Below are positions 44,741 to 53,849 of a stretch of 63,792 nt of DNA, piece by piece; position 1 is the stretch's first letter, and each line of letters opens with the position of its first letter. The stretch is from Clostridia bacterium. GTDB lineage: Bacteria > Bacillota > Clostridia > Christensenellales > Borkfalkiaceae. The position numbers and the translations under genes are program-made. Where the stretch lies: the NCBI GenBank assembly GCA_017415505.1, contig JAFQGG010000002.1, positions 1 through 63,792 of the forward strand, in the 5' to 3' direction. The notes beneath the pieces were generated by a model. The model was not told the origin of the DNA and did no database searches. It saw only the letters and a program-made list of their open reading frames with translations.

Positions 44741-44852
44741 TCCGCAAAATGGCAAGCTAAGCCTGCACCTAATTTTATCTATCGTTCTTTTTCGGTGTAA
44801 ATTACCGCCGTTTCGACAGCTTTTTTGCTCTCACTAACCTAATTTCTAAAAA
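44741..44852. repeat. Inverted copy of the 37.3-kb repeat unit
   Basis: The complement of this stretch matches the unit at about 37279-37390, including a near-exact run of about 45 bp (TTTTTAGAAATTAGGTTAGT onward) and GGTGCAGGCTTAGC. Together the two copies bracket leuA-ilvB-ilvN-ilvC-ilvD in opposite orientation. Confidence 0.85.
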
Positions 44853-45053
44853 CTTAACCATGGTTAAGTTTTTAGTAATATGGGTCAAGGGACGAAGTTC
44901 CTTGCGCGGTTTGGGCGCGAAGCCCAAGACCCGCTGTCAAGCGCGCCGATAGGCGTAACAAGCCCAAGTCAAGCAACCGTAGGTTGCGCCCTACGCGAAG
45001 CGTTATCCTCGTCAGAGGACGACGATAAGATAATGAAATTCGGCTACGCCGAA
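44847..45053. repeat. 207-bp direct repeat, copy 1
   Basis: Begins with the palindrome TAAAAACTTAACCATGG and ends GGCTACGCCGAA. It contains several small hairpins (GAAGTTCCTTGCGC, TTTGGGCGCGAAGCCCAA, GTCAGAGGACGAC). It aligns without net gaps to 45170-45376. No gene is visible. Confidence 0.9.
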
Positions 45054-45110
45054 TGAAATTCGCTTAACGCGGGTGAAATTGCTACGCAATGAAATTTTGC
45101 TTTGCAAAAT
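45034..45110. repeat. Series of short hairpins joined by TGAAATT
   Basis: Small stems such as TTCGGC-TAC-GCCGAA, TTGC-TAC-GCAA and TTTTGC-TTT-GCAAAA are separated by TGAAATT. Strings of this type recur in intergenic DNA of gut Clostridia. Confidence 0.7.
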
Positions 45111-45169
45111 GGTGGCATGACTCCAAAAGGCAACTCTACTGTGAGTAGAGTCGGCATTTTAAGGCAACA

Positions 45170-45376
45170 TAAAAACTTAACCATGGTTAAGTTTTTAGTA
45201 ATATGGGTCAAGGGACGAAGTTCCTTGCGCGGTTTGGGCGCGAAGCCCAAGACCTGCTGTCAAGCGCGCCGTAAGGCGAAGTATGCCCAAGTTAAGCAAC
45301 CGTAGGTTGCGCCTTACGCGGAGCGTTATCCTCGTCAGAGGACGACGATAAGATAATGAAATTCGGCTACGCCGAA
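45170..45376. repeat. 207-bp direct repeat, copy 2
   Basis: Second copy of 44847-45053, offset by exactly 323 bp, with scattered substitutions. The leuC leader follows: a short hairpin ATCGCCAAAGCGGTTGGCGAT and the AAGGAG site. No promoter is obvious, so leuC may be read from ilvD or from within the repeat. Confidence 0.9.
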
Positions 45377-45443
45377 GGAACAGGAATCTATCGCCAAAGC
45401 GGTTGGCGATAAACGATAAGTGCTTTATTAGAAGGAGAAAACT

Positions 45444-46709
45444 ATGTCAATGACGATGACGCAAAAAATTCTCGCGGCGCACGCGGGATTGGATAAAGTG
45501 GAGGCGGGTCAGCTCATTTTGGTGAGCGTGGACCGCGTGCTGGGAAACGATATCACTTCCCCCGTTGCGATTCGCGAGTTTGAGCGAATCGGGGCAAAGG
45601 AAGTCTACGATAAGGAAAAGGTGACGATGGTCATGGACCACTTCGCGCCCAACAAGGATATCAAGGCGGCGACGCAATGCAAAATGTGCCGTGACTTTTG
45701 CGAAAAACACGAGGTAACGAATTTCTTCGACGTGGGTCGCATGGGGATCGAGCACGCGCTTTTGCCCGAAAAGGGGCTGGTCGTGGCGGGCGACGTGGTA
45801 ATCGGCGCGGACTCGCACACCTGCACCTACGGCGCGCTCGGCGCGTTTTCCACGGGCGTAGGCTCGACGGATATGGCGTGCGGTATGGCGACGGGCAAAG
45901 CTTGGTTCAAAGTGCCTTCCGCAATCAAGTTCGTGCTCAAAGGCAAACTTTCGAAGTTCGTGTCGGGCAAGGATTTGATTTTGCATATCATTGGCAAAAT
46001 CGGCGTGGACGGCGCGCTGTACAAATCCATGGAATTCGTGGGCGAAGGCGTTGCCTCGCTCACCGTATACGATAGACTCACCGTGGCGAATATGGCGATT
46101 GAGGCGGGCGCGAAGAACGGTATTTTCGAGGTGGACGAGCAAACGGAAGCGTATATAAAAGCGCGTACGGACAGACCGTTCGTTTCGTACAAGGCGGACG
46201 AGGACGCCGTGTACGACGAAACTTACGAGATCGATCTTTCCGCGATTACGCCCACCGTAGCGTTCCCGCATTTGCCTGAGAATACCCGCACCTTCGACGA
46301 GATCGGGGAAGTGCCTATCGACCAAGTTGTAATTGGCTCTTGCACGAACGGGCATTATAAAGACCTCGCGGAAGCGGCGGAGATTTTCAAGGGCAGAAAG
46401 ATTGCCAAGCGTGTGCGCGCAATCGTCATTCCCGCTACGCAGGATATCTATTTGCAAGCGGTGGAGAACGGGCTTGTGAAAATATTTATCGAAGCGGGTT
46501 GCGTGGTGTCTACGCCCACCTGCGGACCGTGCCTCGGCGGATACATGGGTATCCTCGCCAAGGGCGAGAGAGCGGTAGCGACGACGAATAGAAACTTCGT
46601 CGGGCGCATGGGGCACGTGGAGAGCGAAGTGTATTTGGCAAGCCCCGCGGTGGCGGCGGCGAGCGCGATTGCAGGGAAAATCGCAAGCCCTTGGGAGGTA
46701 GTGAAATGA
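45444..46709 (+). CDS. leuC: 3-isopropylmalate dehydratase, large subunit
   Basis: 421 residues, the shorter archaeal/clostridial type. It isomerises 2- to 3-isopropylmalate with LeuD. Aconitase-family marks are [26 protein letters not shown], the cluster cysteines in VIGSCTNG and [10 protein letters not shown], and [18 protein letters not shown] precedes the ATG. It overlaps leuD by 4 nt. Confidence 0.96.
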   Translation: MSMTMTQKILAAHAGLDKVEAGQLILVSVDRVLGNDITSPVAIREFERIGAKEVYDKEKVTMVMDHFAPNKDIKAATQCKMCRDFCEKHEVTNFFDVGRMGIEHALLPEKGLVVAGDVVIGADSHTCTYGALGAFSTGVGSTDMACGMATGKAWFKVPSAIKFVLKGKLSKFVSGKDLILHIIGKIGVDGALYKSMEFVGEGVASLTVYDRLTVANMAIEAGAKNGIFEVDEQTEAYIKARTDRPFVSYKADEDAVYDETYEIDLSAITPTVAFPHLPENTRTFDEIGEVPIDQVVIGSCTNGHYKDLAEAAEIFKGRKIAKRVRAIVIPATQDIYLQAVENGLVKIFIEAGCVVSTPTCGPCLGGYMGILAKGERAVATTNRNFVGRMGHVESEVYLASPAVAAASAIAGKIASPWEVVK

Positions 46710-47200
46710 AATTTACGGGAAAAGCAATTAAATACGGCGATAACGTGGATACGGACGTTATCATTCCCGCGCGGTATTTGAATACGATTGATAAAAAGGA
46801 ACTTGCTTCTCATTGTATGGAAGATATCGACAAGACTTTCAAAGACAAAGTGGAAGCGGGGGATATCATGGTCGCGGGGAACAACTTCGGTTGCGGTTCT
46901 TCGCGCGAGCACGCGCCCATCGCGATCAAAGAGAGCGGTATATCGCTCGTGATCGCGAGAAATTTCGCGCGCATTTTTTACCGCAACGCCATCAATATCG
47001 GGCTTGCGATCGTCGAGTGCGACGAAGCGGTGGACGGCATTTCGGAAGGGGATAAGGTAGAGGCGGATTTGGACAACGGCGTGATTTACAACCGTACGAC
47101 GGGCAAGCGTTTTCAAACGCAACCCTTCCCGCCTTTTATCCAAAAAATTATCGCCAACGGCGGGTTGGTAGAAAGTATTAAAAACGGGGAGATCGTCTAA
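46706..47200 (+). CDS. leuD: 3-isopropylmalate dehydratase, small subunit
   Basis: 164 residues from the ATG at 46706, overlapping the leuC stop (ATGA); GGGAGG is upstream. It contains [33 protein letters not shown] and [14 protein letters not shown], the swivel domain of the enzyme. It ends in TAATG shared with leuB. Confidence 0.96.
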   Translation: MKFTGKAIKYGDNVDTDVIIPARYLNTIDKKELASHCMEDIDKTFKDKVEAGDIMVAGNNFGCGSSREHAPIAIKESGISLVIARNFARIFYRNAINIGLAIVECDEAVDGISEGDKVEADLDNGVIYNRTTGKRFQTQPFPPFIQKIIANGGLVESIKNGEIV

Positions 47201-48270
47201 TGAAATCGTATACTATTGCATTGCTTCGCGGGGACGGTATCGGTCCGGAAATCGTAGACAGCGCGGTGCGCGTGTTGGAAGCGGTGGGCGAAAAGTTTGC
47301 CATTCAATTTTCCTTCAAACCCTATTTGATCGGCGGGGCGGCGATAGACGCTTGCGGAGAGCCGTTGCCCAAAGCGACGGTGGAAGGGTGTCTTGCCGCC
47401 GATTCCGTATTGCTCGGTGCGGTGGGCGGTCCGAAATGGGACAATCTGCCCGGGCATTTGCGCCCCGAAAAGGCGCTACTTGGGATTCGCTCGGCAATGG
47501 GCTTGTTCACGAATTTGCGCCCCGCCAAACTGTATCCCGCGTTGAAAGGGGAATGTCCGCTTCGCGCGGATATCGTGGAGAACGGGTTCGATATCATGAT
47601 CGTGCGCGAGCTTACGGGCGGTATCTATTTCGGGGAAAGAGGATATCGCGAGGGCAAGTACGGCGAAGAAGCGTACGACACGGAAGCGTACAGCCGTTTC
47701 GAGATCGAACGGATCGCGCGCGTAGCGTTTGAAACGGCGAGAAAACGCTCTAAGCGTTTGACGAGTATCGATAAGGCGAACGTGTTGGAAACTTCGCGCC
47801 TTTGGCGAAAGGTCGTGCACGAAATTGCGCAAGAATATCCCGATATCGAGGTGTGCGATATGCTCGTGGATAACGCGGCGATGCAACTCGTGCGTAACCC
47901 GTCGCAATTCGACGTAATCGTGACGAGCAATATGTTCGGGGATATCCTTTCGGACGAGGCTTCGCAAATCACGGGTTCTATCGGTATGTTGCCTTCGGCG
48001 TCGCTCAACGAGGGGAAACGGGGGCTGTACGAGCCGATCCACGGTAGCGCGCCCGATATCGCAGGGCAGGGCAAAGCCAACCCGATTGCAACCGTACTTT
48101 CGGCTGGTATGATGCTCTTGTACGCGTTCGGTGAAACGGAGGCGAGCGAGGCGATCGTTTCCGCCGTGGATAAGGTTTTGGAAGCGGGTTACCGCACGGC
48201 GGACCTTGCGCACGGCGCACCCGCCCTTTCCACGACGGAAATGACGGATATGATTATAAAAATGCTTTGA
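47200..48270 (+). CDS. leuB: 3-isopropylmalate dehydrogenase
   Basis: 356 residues. It oxidises 3-isopropylmalate with NAD. Visible are [21 protein letters not shown], the substrate arginines in [18 protein letters not shown] and [29 protein letters not shown] and [15 protein letters not shown]. Its ATG overlaps the leuD stop. It is 2 nt from the DUF815 gene. Confidence 0.97.
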   Translation: MKSYTIALLRGDGIGPEIVDSAVRVLEAVGEKFAIQFSFKPYLIGGAAIDACGEPLPKATVEGCLAADSVLLGAVGGPKWDNLPGHLRPEKALLGIRSAMGLFTNLRPAKLYPALKGECPLRADIVENGFDIMIVRELTGGIYFGERGYREGKYGEEAYDTEAYSRFEIERIARVAFETARKRSKRLTSIDKANVLETSRLWRKVVHEIAQEYPDIEVCDMLVDNAAMQLVRNPSQFDVIVTSNMFGDILSDEASQITGSIGMLPSASLNEGKRGLYEPIHGSAPDIAGQGKANPIATVLSAGMMLLYAFGETEASEAIVSAVDKVLEAGYRTADLAHGAPALSTTEMTDMIIKML

Positions 48271-48272
48271 TT

Positions 48273-49454
48273 ATGGAAAGTAAATTGCAAACGCTGTATG
48301 AAAAAATTTGTACCTGCGCCGTGTTTTATAGGGTGACGGAGCAACCGCTCTTTCGCGCGTTTGAACGGTATTGCCACGCGGAAAACAGCGCGGAAAAGCG
48401 TAAGGCGTATTCCGCGTTCGTCCGCGAGATTTACGAAAACGGCGGTTCGCTTACCGAGCTTGTATCTCGGCTCGTATTCGAGGACGAAAACGCTTATATA
48501 AAAGCGGTGGCGAAAGGACGAGAAGCGGACGTAAAAGTGCGCGATTCGGCAAAGCGCGAGCTTGCGATTTTCTCCGCGTTCGCGTCCTTGACGCGCGCGG
48601 ACTTCGCCTTGGATATGGGCTTAGAAGCAATGGAACTTTCCGATTTTCGGTCGGTGAACGCATACCTGTACCCCACCTACGAAGAAAGATTGAAAAACGT
48701 CGGCAAATACGGCTACGGGATTTTTTCCGCAAGCGGTATGTTCCGCCTTTCCGACGAGAAAGAGATTTGCCCGATCGTGAGCGCGGACGAAACGCAAACG
48801 GACGATTTCGTGGGGTACGAAGAGGAACGGGAAAAGGTGTTTGCCAACACCCGCGCGTTCGTGGCGGGCAAGCCCGCGGCAAACGCGCTCTTGTGCGGGG
48901 ACGCGGGCACGGGAAAATCGTCCACGGTGAAAGCGGCGGCGAACGCGTTTTTCTCCGAGGGCGTACGGCTTATCGAGATCCGCAAGGATCAACTTTCGCA
49001 CCTGCCCCTCGTTATGGCGAAAATCAGCGGGAATCCGCTTAAATTTATCCTGTTTATCGACGACCTTTCTTTTGGTAAAAACGACGACAGTTTCAGTATG
49101 CTCAAAGCGGTGTTGGAAGGCTCGGCGAGCGTGACGGCGAAAAACGCCGTTATTTACGCGACGAGCAACCGTCGGCATATCGTCAAGGAAAGTTTTTCCG
49201 ACCGCGACGGCGACGACGTGCATATCAACGACACCCTGCAAGAAACGCTTTCCCTGTCCGAGCGGTTCGGGCTCGTGGTGCATTTCTCTAAACCGAGCAA
49301 GGCGCTGTATTTGGAGATCGTTCAAAAATTGGCGCAAAAGCGGGGCGTGCAAATGGAAGAAGAGGAGCTTTACAGGCGAGCCGAGGAATTTGCCCTTCGA
49401 AAAGGCAGTCGTTCCGCCCGTTGCGCCAAACAGTTTATAGATAGTTTATTATAA
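48273..49454 (+). CDS. DUF815-family AAA-like ATPase
   Basis: 393 residues. Walker A is GDAGTGKS (209-216), Walker B FILFIDDLSFG, sensor-like IYATSNRRHIV, and an Arg-rich segment follows. The N-terminal 170 residues are a helical region special to the family. Function is not established; DUF815 proteins resemble AAA+ loaders. It starts 2 nt after leuB, so it is probably co-transcribed by position rather than by pathway. Confidence 0.88.
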   Translation: MESKLQTLYEKICTCAVFYRVTEQPLFRAFERYCHAENSAEKRKAYSAFVREIYENGGSLTELVSRLVFEDENAYIKAVAKGREADVKVRDSAKRELAIFSAFASLTRADFALDMGLEAMELSDFRSVNAYLYPTYEERLKNVGKYGYGIFSASGMFRLSDEKEICPIVSADETQTDDFVGYEEEREKVFANTRAFVAGKPAANALLCGDAGTGKSSTVKAAANAFFSEGVRLIEIRKDQLSHLPLVMAKISGNPLKFILFIDDLSFGKNDDSFSMLKAVLEGSASVTAKNAVIYATSNRRHIVKESFSDRDGDDVHINDTLQETLSLSERFGLVVHFSKPSKALYLEIVQKLAQKRGVQMEEEELYRRAEEFALRKGSRSARCAKQFIDSLL

Positions 49455-49473
49455 AAGGCTTTGTCACGACGCT

Positions 49474-49547
49474 CGGTTGATTTTTGACGGGAAAATCCTG
49501 TGAAATACTTCGTGTTTCGCAAAAAAATATTTTGCGTAAATCAACCG
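49474..49547 (+). other. Structured leader before ilvA
   Basis: CGGTTGATTT (49474-49483) can pair with AAATCAACCG (49538-49547), enclosing CGCAAAA/TTTTGCG (49518-49536). No T-box or known riboswitch motif is seen. No clear promoter was found. Confidence 0.45.
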
Positions 49548-49589
49548 TTTTCCGTGGCGTAACCTTATAAAAATTATAGAGGTGAAATT

Positions 49590-50783
49590 ATGCTTACCAT
49601 TGACAACGTATACGCGGCGAGTAAGGTGCTCAAAAGCGTAATTAGAAAGACGGACGTTATCCACGCGCCCAAGCTTTGCGAGGGTTTGGATTTGTATTTG
49701 AAAACGGAGAATTTGCAAGTCACGGGTTCGTTCAAGGTGCGCGGTGCGTATTATAAAATGACCAAGCTTTCCAAAGAGGAAAAACGGCGCGGGGTAATCG
49801 CCTGTTCGGCGGGCAACCACGCGCAGGGCGTTGCGCTTGCGGCGCAAAAGAACGGTATTAAATCGGTGATTTGTTTGCCCGACGGCGCGCCTATTTCTAA
49901 GGTGGAGGCGACGAAGAGCTACGGCGCGGAAGTGTGCCTCGTCGAGGGCGTATACGACGACGCGTACCAAAAGGCGTTACAGCTTCGCGACGAAATGGGG
50001 TATACCTTTATCCACCCCTTTAACGACGAGGACGTGATTGCGGGACAAGGCACGATCGGGCTTGAACTTATGGAACAGATACCCGAGCTGGACGCGGTGC
50101 TCGTACCCGTGGGCGGAGGCGGTTTGATTTCGGGAATCGCGTACACGCTCAAAACGCTCAACCCCAAAGTAAAGGTATACGGCGTGGAGGCGGCGGGTGC
50201 GCCGTCCATGAAAAATGCGTTGGGCAAAGGGCAGGTGGAATCGCTTTTGGAGGTATCCACGATCGCGGACGGGATCGCCGTGAAAACGCCGGGCGAACTT
50301 ACCTACGAGCTTTGCAAAAAATACGTGGACGAGATCGTGACGGTGACGGACGACGAGATTTCCGCGGCGATTCTCGCGCTCATGGAACGGCATAAACTCG
50401 TGACCGAGGGCGCGGGCGCAGTACCCGTCGCGGCGGCAATGTTCAACAAAGTGGATTTGAAAGGCAAAAAGGCGGTGTGCGTGCTTTCGGGCGGGAATAT
50501 CGACGTGACCATTCTCTCCCGCGTGATTAGCCGAGGGCTTTTGATGTCGGGTAGGAGCTGTCAACTCATGATTGAGCTGGTGGATAAGCCCGGGCAACTC
50601 ATGCGCGTGGCGAGCACGATCGCGAGCTTGGGCGGAAACGTGACTTCCGTGCGCCACGAACGCTCGAACGAGGGCTCGGACGTAAACGGCTGTTATTTGC
50701 GGATTATTTTGGAAACGAGAAATTTCCAACATATCGAAGATATTAAAAACGGCTTGAAGGACGCAGGCTTCAAGCTACTCTAA
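49590..50783 (+). CDS. ilvA: Threonine ammonia-lyase (dehydratase)
   Basis: 397 residues. It makes 2-ketobutyrate for isoleucine. The PLP lysine is Lys49 in TGSFKVRGAYYKM; other blocks are ACSAGNHAQGVAL, VPVGGGGLISGIAY, EGAGAVPVAA and VLSGGNIDV. A C-terminal ACT-like domain (about 325-397, IELVDKPGQLMRVASTIASLGGNV) is of the shorter TdcB/clostridial kind. AGAGGTG precedes the ATG. ridA follows 19 nt later. Confidence 0.95.
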   Translation: MLTIDNVYAASKVLKSVIRKTDVIHAPKLCEGLDLYLKTENLQVTGSFKVRGAYYKMTKLSKEEKRRGVIACSAGNHAQGVALAAQKNGIKSVICLPDGAPISKVEATKSYGAEVCLVEGVYDDAYQKALQLRDEMGYTFIHPFNDEDVIAGQGTIGLELMEQIPELDAVLVPVGGGGLISGIAYTLKTLNPKVKVYGVEAAGAPSMKNALGKGQVESLLEVSTIADGIAVKTPGELTYELCKKYVDEIVTVTDDEISAAILALMERHKLVTEGAGAVPVAAAMFNKVDLKGKKAVCVLSGGNIDVTILSRVISRGLLMSGRSCQLMIELVDKPGQLMRVASTIASLGGNVTSVRHERSNEGSDVNGCYLRIILETRNFQHIEDIKNGLKDAGFKLL

Positions 50784-50802
50784 AAATTAGGAGGATAGAA
50801 TT

Positions 50803-51180
50803 ATGGAACTGAAAAAAGTATCGACGGAAAACGCGCCCGCGGCGATCGGACCGTATTCGCAAGCGGTGATTTGCGGGGAAACGGTGTTCACTTCGGGGCA
50901 AATCCCCATTAATCCCGCGACGGGCGCGGTGGAAGCGGTGACGATCGAGGGGCAAACGGAGCAAGTTATGAAAAACCTCGGCGCGGTATTGCAGGCGGCG
51001 GGAACTTGCTTTGAAAAAGCGGTCAAAACCACCTGTTTCTTGGCGGATATCAACGACTTTTCGGCGTTTAACGCCGTGTACGCGAAGTATTTCACGACCA
51101 AGCCCGCGCGTAGTTGCGTGGCGGTGAAAGACCTGCCCAAGGGCGTGAAAGTGGAAGTGGAAGTGATAGCGGTTCTTTAA
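50803..51180 (+). CDS. ridA: RidA enamine/imine deaminase
   Basis: 125 residues. It hydrolyses reactive enamines released by PLP dehydratases such as the adjacent IlvA. Visible are APAAIGPYSQAVICGETVFTSGQIP, GQTEQVMKNLGAVL and the active-site Arg in KPARSCVAVKDLPKGVKVEVEVIA. AGGAGG precedes the ATG. The ilvA-ridA order makes the functional link strong. Confidence 0.96.
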   Translation: MELKKVSTENAPAAIGPYSQAVICGETVFTSGQIPINPATGAVEAVTIEGQTEQVMKNLGAVLQAAGTCFEKAVKTTCFLADINDFSAFNAVYAKYFTTKPARSCVAVKDLPKGVKVEVEVIAVL

Positions 51181-51251
51181 CGCAATCCAAACCAGCCCCA
51201 AAGCCGTCCTTTTGGCTTTTCGGCTCGTCGTCATTATAATACTTTATGAAC

Positions 51252-51280
51252 ACGCCGCGCGGGAATCTCCCGCGCGGCGT
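51252..51280. terminator. Terminator between convergent genes
   Basis: A 13-bp stem (ACGCCGCGCGGGA / TCCCGCGCGGCGT) with loop ATC. A weaker hairpin (AAAGCC...GGCTTT, then TT) lies at about 51200-51220 after ridA. Confidence 0.75.
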
Positions 51281-51286
51281 ACTTCG

Positions 51287-52354
51287 TTATTTGCATTTTT
51301 TCAGTAATTTTTTTAAGACGGGCGCAATCGTTTCCGCCATGCGGTAGAACCCGAGATCGTTGGGGTGCGCGCCGTCCACCGTGCAACCGTCCCGACCTTC
51401 CTTTTGGAAGAGCATGTGCCCGTCCACGAACGCCACCTTTTTATCCCCGCGCTTCTTTGCCGTTAAATAGGTGTTTTTCACGATATCGCGACGCTCGTCG
51501 CTGTTTGCGAAAAAGTCGCTGTCGGGGTGGGAAATCATCAAGATGGGCGCGTCCTTATGCTTGGCGCGGATTGCCTCGTAGAGGGGCAGGTGCGTGTTGC
51601 GCAGGTGCTCGGGGTTGGGCGCGTTGTGGTCGTAATCGAGCACGAATACGCTCGCCTCTTGGCTTGCGATATACTCGACCATTTCCTTTTCGGCGCGCGC
51701 GCTACCCGAAAAACCGAGGTTGATATAATCGAAATCAAACTTTCTTGAAAGCAGGGAAATATAATCGTTCCCGGGGCGGGAGGCGCAACCGCCTTGCGTG
51801 ATCGAACTGCCGTAGAATAGTACGGGCTTGGCGTAGCGGTACGCTTTGGGCGGTTGCAACGAACAGCCCTTTTTCAAACCGATAAACACCTTTCTCGCGC
51901 CGTTATACAGCGGGAAATAAATATCCGCGTTGCAAAGGGCGTAGGAGTGCAAATAAGCAATCCCCTCAAAGGCAATATCTTCGCCCTCGTTTTGTTCGAT
52001 AGGGGGGAAATACGCCTTTTGGAATTTGCCGTCTACATATAGCGTAAAGCCGTGCGAACCCGAAGCGGGCATATGTGGCATAGCCCAACCCTTTTGTACG
52101 ACGGCGCGCAGGGCGATATAGGGGGAGTCGGTGATAAAGCGGACTCTTCCGCCCGCCGTGTTGTGGTTGAGCACGCGTACGCCGTCGTTGATAGAATCGG
52201 CTACGGCGCGGGGTAACCGCAAATACTGCTCTTCCTTTTCGTCGTAAAATACGCCGTGAATAGAAAAGGGCGCGTCGTCGATATCATACCAAACGATATC
52301 CTCTTCTTTGACCGTATCGAGCTTAAAATTCTTGTCGATATCCTCTAATTTCAT
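51287..52354 (-). CDS. SGNH/GDSL-family hydrolase with N-terminal beta domain
   Basis: 355 residues, cytoplasmic by appearance (no signal peptide). The second half is the SGNH hydrolase: Ser in FYGSSITQGG, Gly in NLGFSGSAR, Asn in DYDHNAPNPEH and the Asp-His pair in VDGAHPNDLGFYRM. The first 150 residues are beta-rich, as in carbohydrate-esterase-like SGNH proteins. It probably removes acyl groups from a carbohydrate; the substrate is unknown. AGAGGTG precedes the ATG. It is 18 nt after uppP on the same strand. Confidence 0.85.
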   Translation of the reverse strand: MKLEDIDKNFKLDTVKEEDIVWYDIDDAPFSIHGVFYDEKEEQYLRLPRAVADSINDGVRVLNHNTAGGRVRFITDSPYIALRAVVQKGWAMPHMPASGSHGFTLYVDGKFQKAYFPPIEQNEGEDIAFEGIAYLHSYALCNADIYFPLYNGARKVFIGLKKGCSLQPPKAYRYAKPVLFYGSSITQGGCASRPGNDYISLLSRKFDFDYINLGFSGSARAEKEMVEYIASQEASVFVLDYDHNAPNPEHLRNTHLPLYEAIRAKHKDAPILMISHPDSDFFANSDERRDIVKNTYLTAKKRGDKKVAFVDGHMLFQKEGRDGCTVDGAHPNDLGFYRMAETIAPVLKKLLKKCK

Positions 52355-52372
52355 AATTCACCTCTTTTGTTT

Positions 52373-53224
52373 TTATAAAAGTGCGGGCAATACGAGTGTG
52401 GCGAGCACGAGCACGCCGAGCGCGATTCTGTACCACCCGAATATTTTGAAATCGTGTTTTTTCACGAAGTTCATTAAAAATTTAATCACGAGCATGGAAA
52501 CGGCGAACGCGACCGCGCAACCGACGGCAAGCGCGATAATTTCCGCGGAAACGAGCGTGTTTCCTTCCAGGATAAAATCAAGGATTTTATACCCGCTCGC
52601 GCCGACCATGGTAGGGATCGCGAGTAAAAAAGTGAACTCCGAGGCGGTCGGGCGGGACACCAAAAGCAGGAGCGCGCCGATAATGGTAATGCCCGAGCGG
52701 GAAGTGCCGGGGATTACGGCAAGGAGCTGAAAACAGCCGATAAAAAACGCCGTTTTATACGAAAGCTCGTTTACGCTCGAAACTTGGGGCTGTTTGCCCG
52801 CGTTCCGCGTTTCTACGATCAGGAAAACCGCACCGTAAACGACGAGCGCGCAGGCGATCGTCAACGCTTCCGTAACCGAATCGAGATTGCTCAAAAAAAG
52901 TTTATCGATCACGAAAGCGAGTAGGGCAGGTATGCAGGCAACGAGCACTTTTCCCCAAAGAGAAAGCGAATCTTTCTTCCAGCGAAGTCCGCCTTCTTCC
53001 TTTTTCTCGATCGGAAAAATCTTTTTCCAAAAGAGGATTACTACCGCGAGAATGGCGGCGAGCTGTATCACGTACTCGAACATATCTTGAAACGCGGGAG
53101 AGAATCGAAGGGGCAGGAATTTATCGAAGAGAATCAAGTGCCCCGTACTCGATACGGGCAACCATTCCGTAATTCCCTCTACGATTCCGTATAAAACGAT
53201 TTTTAATATATCCAAAAATTCCAT
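52373..53224 (-). CDS. uppP: Undecaprenyl-diphosphatase
   Basis: 283 residues from the ATG at 53224 (GGTGGAG upstream; a GTG five codons earlier is less likely). This membrane enzyme recycles the cell-wall carrier undecaprenyl pyrophosphate and gives bacitracin tolerance. The two signatures are GIVEGITEWLPVSSTGHLIL near residue 14 and IPGTSRSGITIIGALLL near residue 175. Seven or eight helices are visible. A TATAAT at 53250-53255 (complement) may be its -10 box. Confidence 0.95.
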   Translation of the reverse strand: MEFLDILKIVLYGIVEGITEWLPVSSTGHLILFDKFLPLRFSPAFQDMFEYVIQLAAILAVVILFWKKIFPIEKKEEGGLRWKKDSLSLWGKVLVACIPALLAFVIDKLFLSNLDSVTEALTIACALVVYGAVFLIVETRNAGKQPQVSSVNELSYKTAFFIGCFQLLAVIPGTSRSGITIIGALLLLVSRPTASEFTFLLAIPTMVGASGYKILDFILEGNTLVSAEIIALAVGCAVAFAVSMLVIKFLMNFVKKHDFKIFGWYRIALGVLVLATLVLPALL

Positions 53225-53358
53225 AGTCGTTCGCTCCACCGTTCATATCATTATACGCGTCACCGTTTTAGTATAACACAAAAAAGGCGGAAAGTCTACT
53301 AAATCGCGTAAAAATATAAAAAAATCCCAAAAAATGAAAAAAATTTTCGAGAAAGCTA

Positions 53359-53387
53359 TTGCAATTATGAAAAAAATATGTTATAAT
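53359..53387 (+). promoter_or_regulatory. Promoter of the cold-shock gene
   Basis: TTGCAA, a 17-nt spacer and TATAAT. An approximately 85-nt untranslated leader follows, long as is usual for csp genes. Confidence 0.85.
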
Positions 53388-53479
53388 AGAGAAGCAAGCA
53401 CGGGGAAGGGACTACGGTTGGGTAGTTTGAATAGTACGAACGGAACGGTGAGGGTAGAATAAGTAAGGAGGACCTAAGG

Positions 53480-53692
53480 ATGAGTCAAGGTACTGTGAAG
53501 TGGTTCAGCGCGGAAAAGGGCTATGGATTTATCGCCAATGATGAGGGTGGCGACGACGTGTTCGTACATTTTTCTGCGATTCAAGCGGAAGGGTATCGTC
53601 GGTTGAAGGAAGGGCAAAAGGTTTCGTTCGAAATTGAGAGCGATCCGAAAAATCCCGCAAAGCTTCGCGCGATAAACGTGGTTGCGCTGTAA
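53480..53692 (+). CDS. Cold-shock-domain protein
   Basis: 70 residues. A single cold-shock domain with RNP1 (KGYGFIAND) and RNP2 (VFVHFSAIQ) binds single-stranded nucleic acid and melts mRNA structure. AAGGAGG precedes the ATG. A terminator follows. Confidence 0.97.
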   Translation: MSQGTVKWFSAEKGYGFIANDEGGDDVFVHFSAIQAEGYRRLKEGQKVSFEIESDPKNPAKLRAINVVAL

Positions 53693-53707
53693 TCCGAAAA
53701 GAAAAGC

Positions 53708-53748
53708 AAATTCCCTGTGCGTAAATCTCGGCGGGGAATTTTCTTTTT
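53708..53748 (+). terminator. Terminator after the cold-shock gene
   Basis: The stem AAATTCCC / GGGAATTT has an 18-nt loop and is followed by a run of T's. Confidence 0.65.
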
Positions 53749-53791
53749 TTGCCGAGCGAAAAGAAAAAACGTGGAAAGCGCGTTGGAAGAA

Positions 53792-53820
53792 TTGACAAAT
53801 TTATCCGTTTGTCGTATACT
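53792..53820 (+). promoter_or_regulatory. Promoter for galK
   Basis: TTGACA, a 17-nt spacer and TATACT, 30 nt before the start codon. Confidence 0.85.
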
Positions 53821-53849
53821 TATACTATACTATTTTACGAGGTGTAAAT

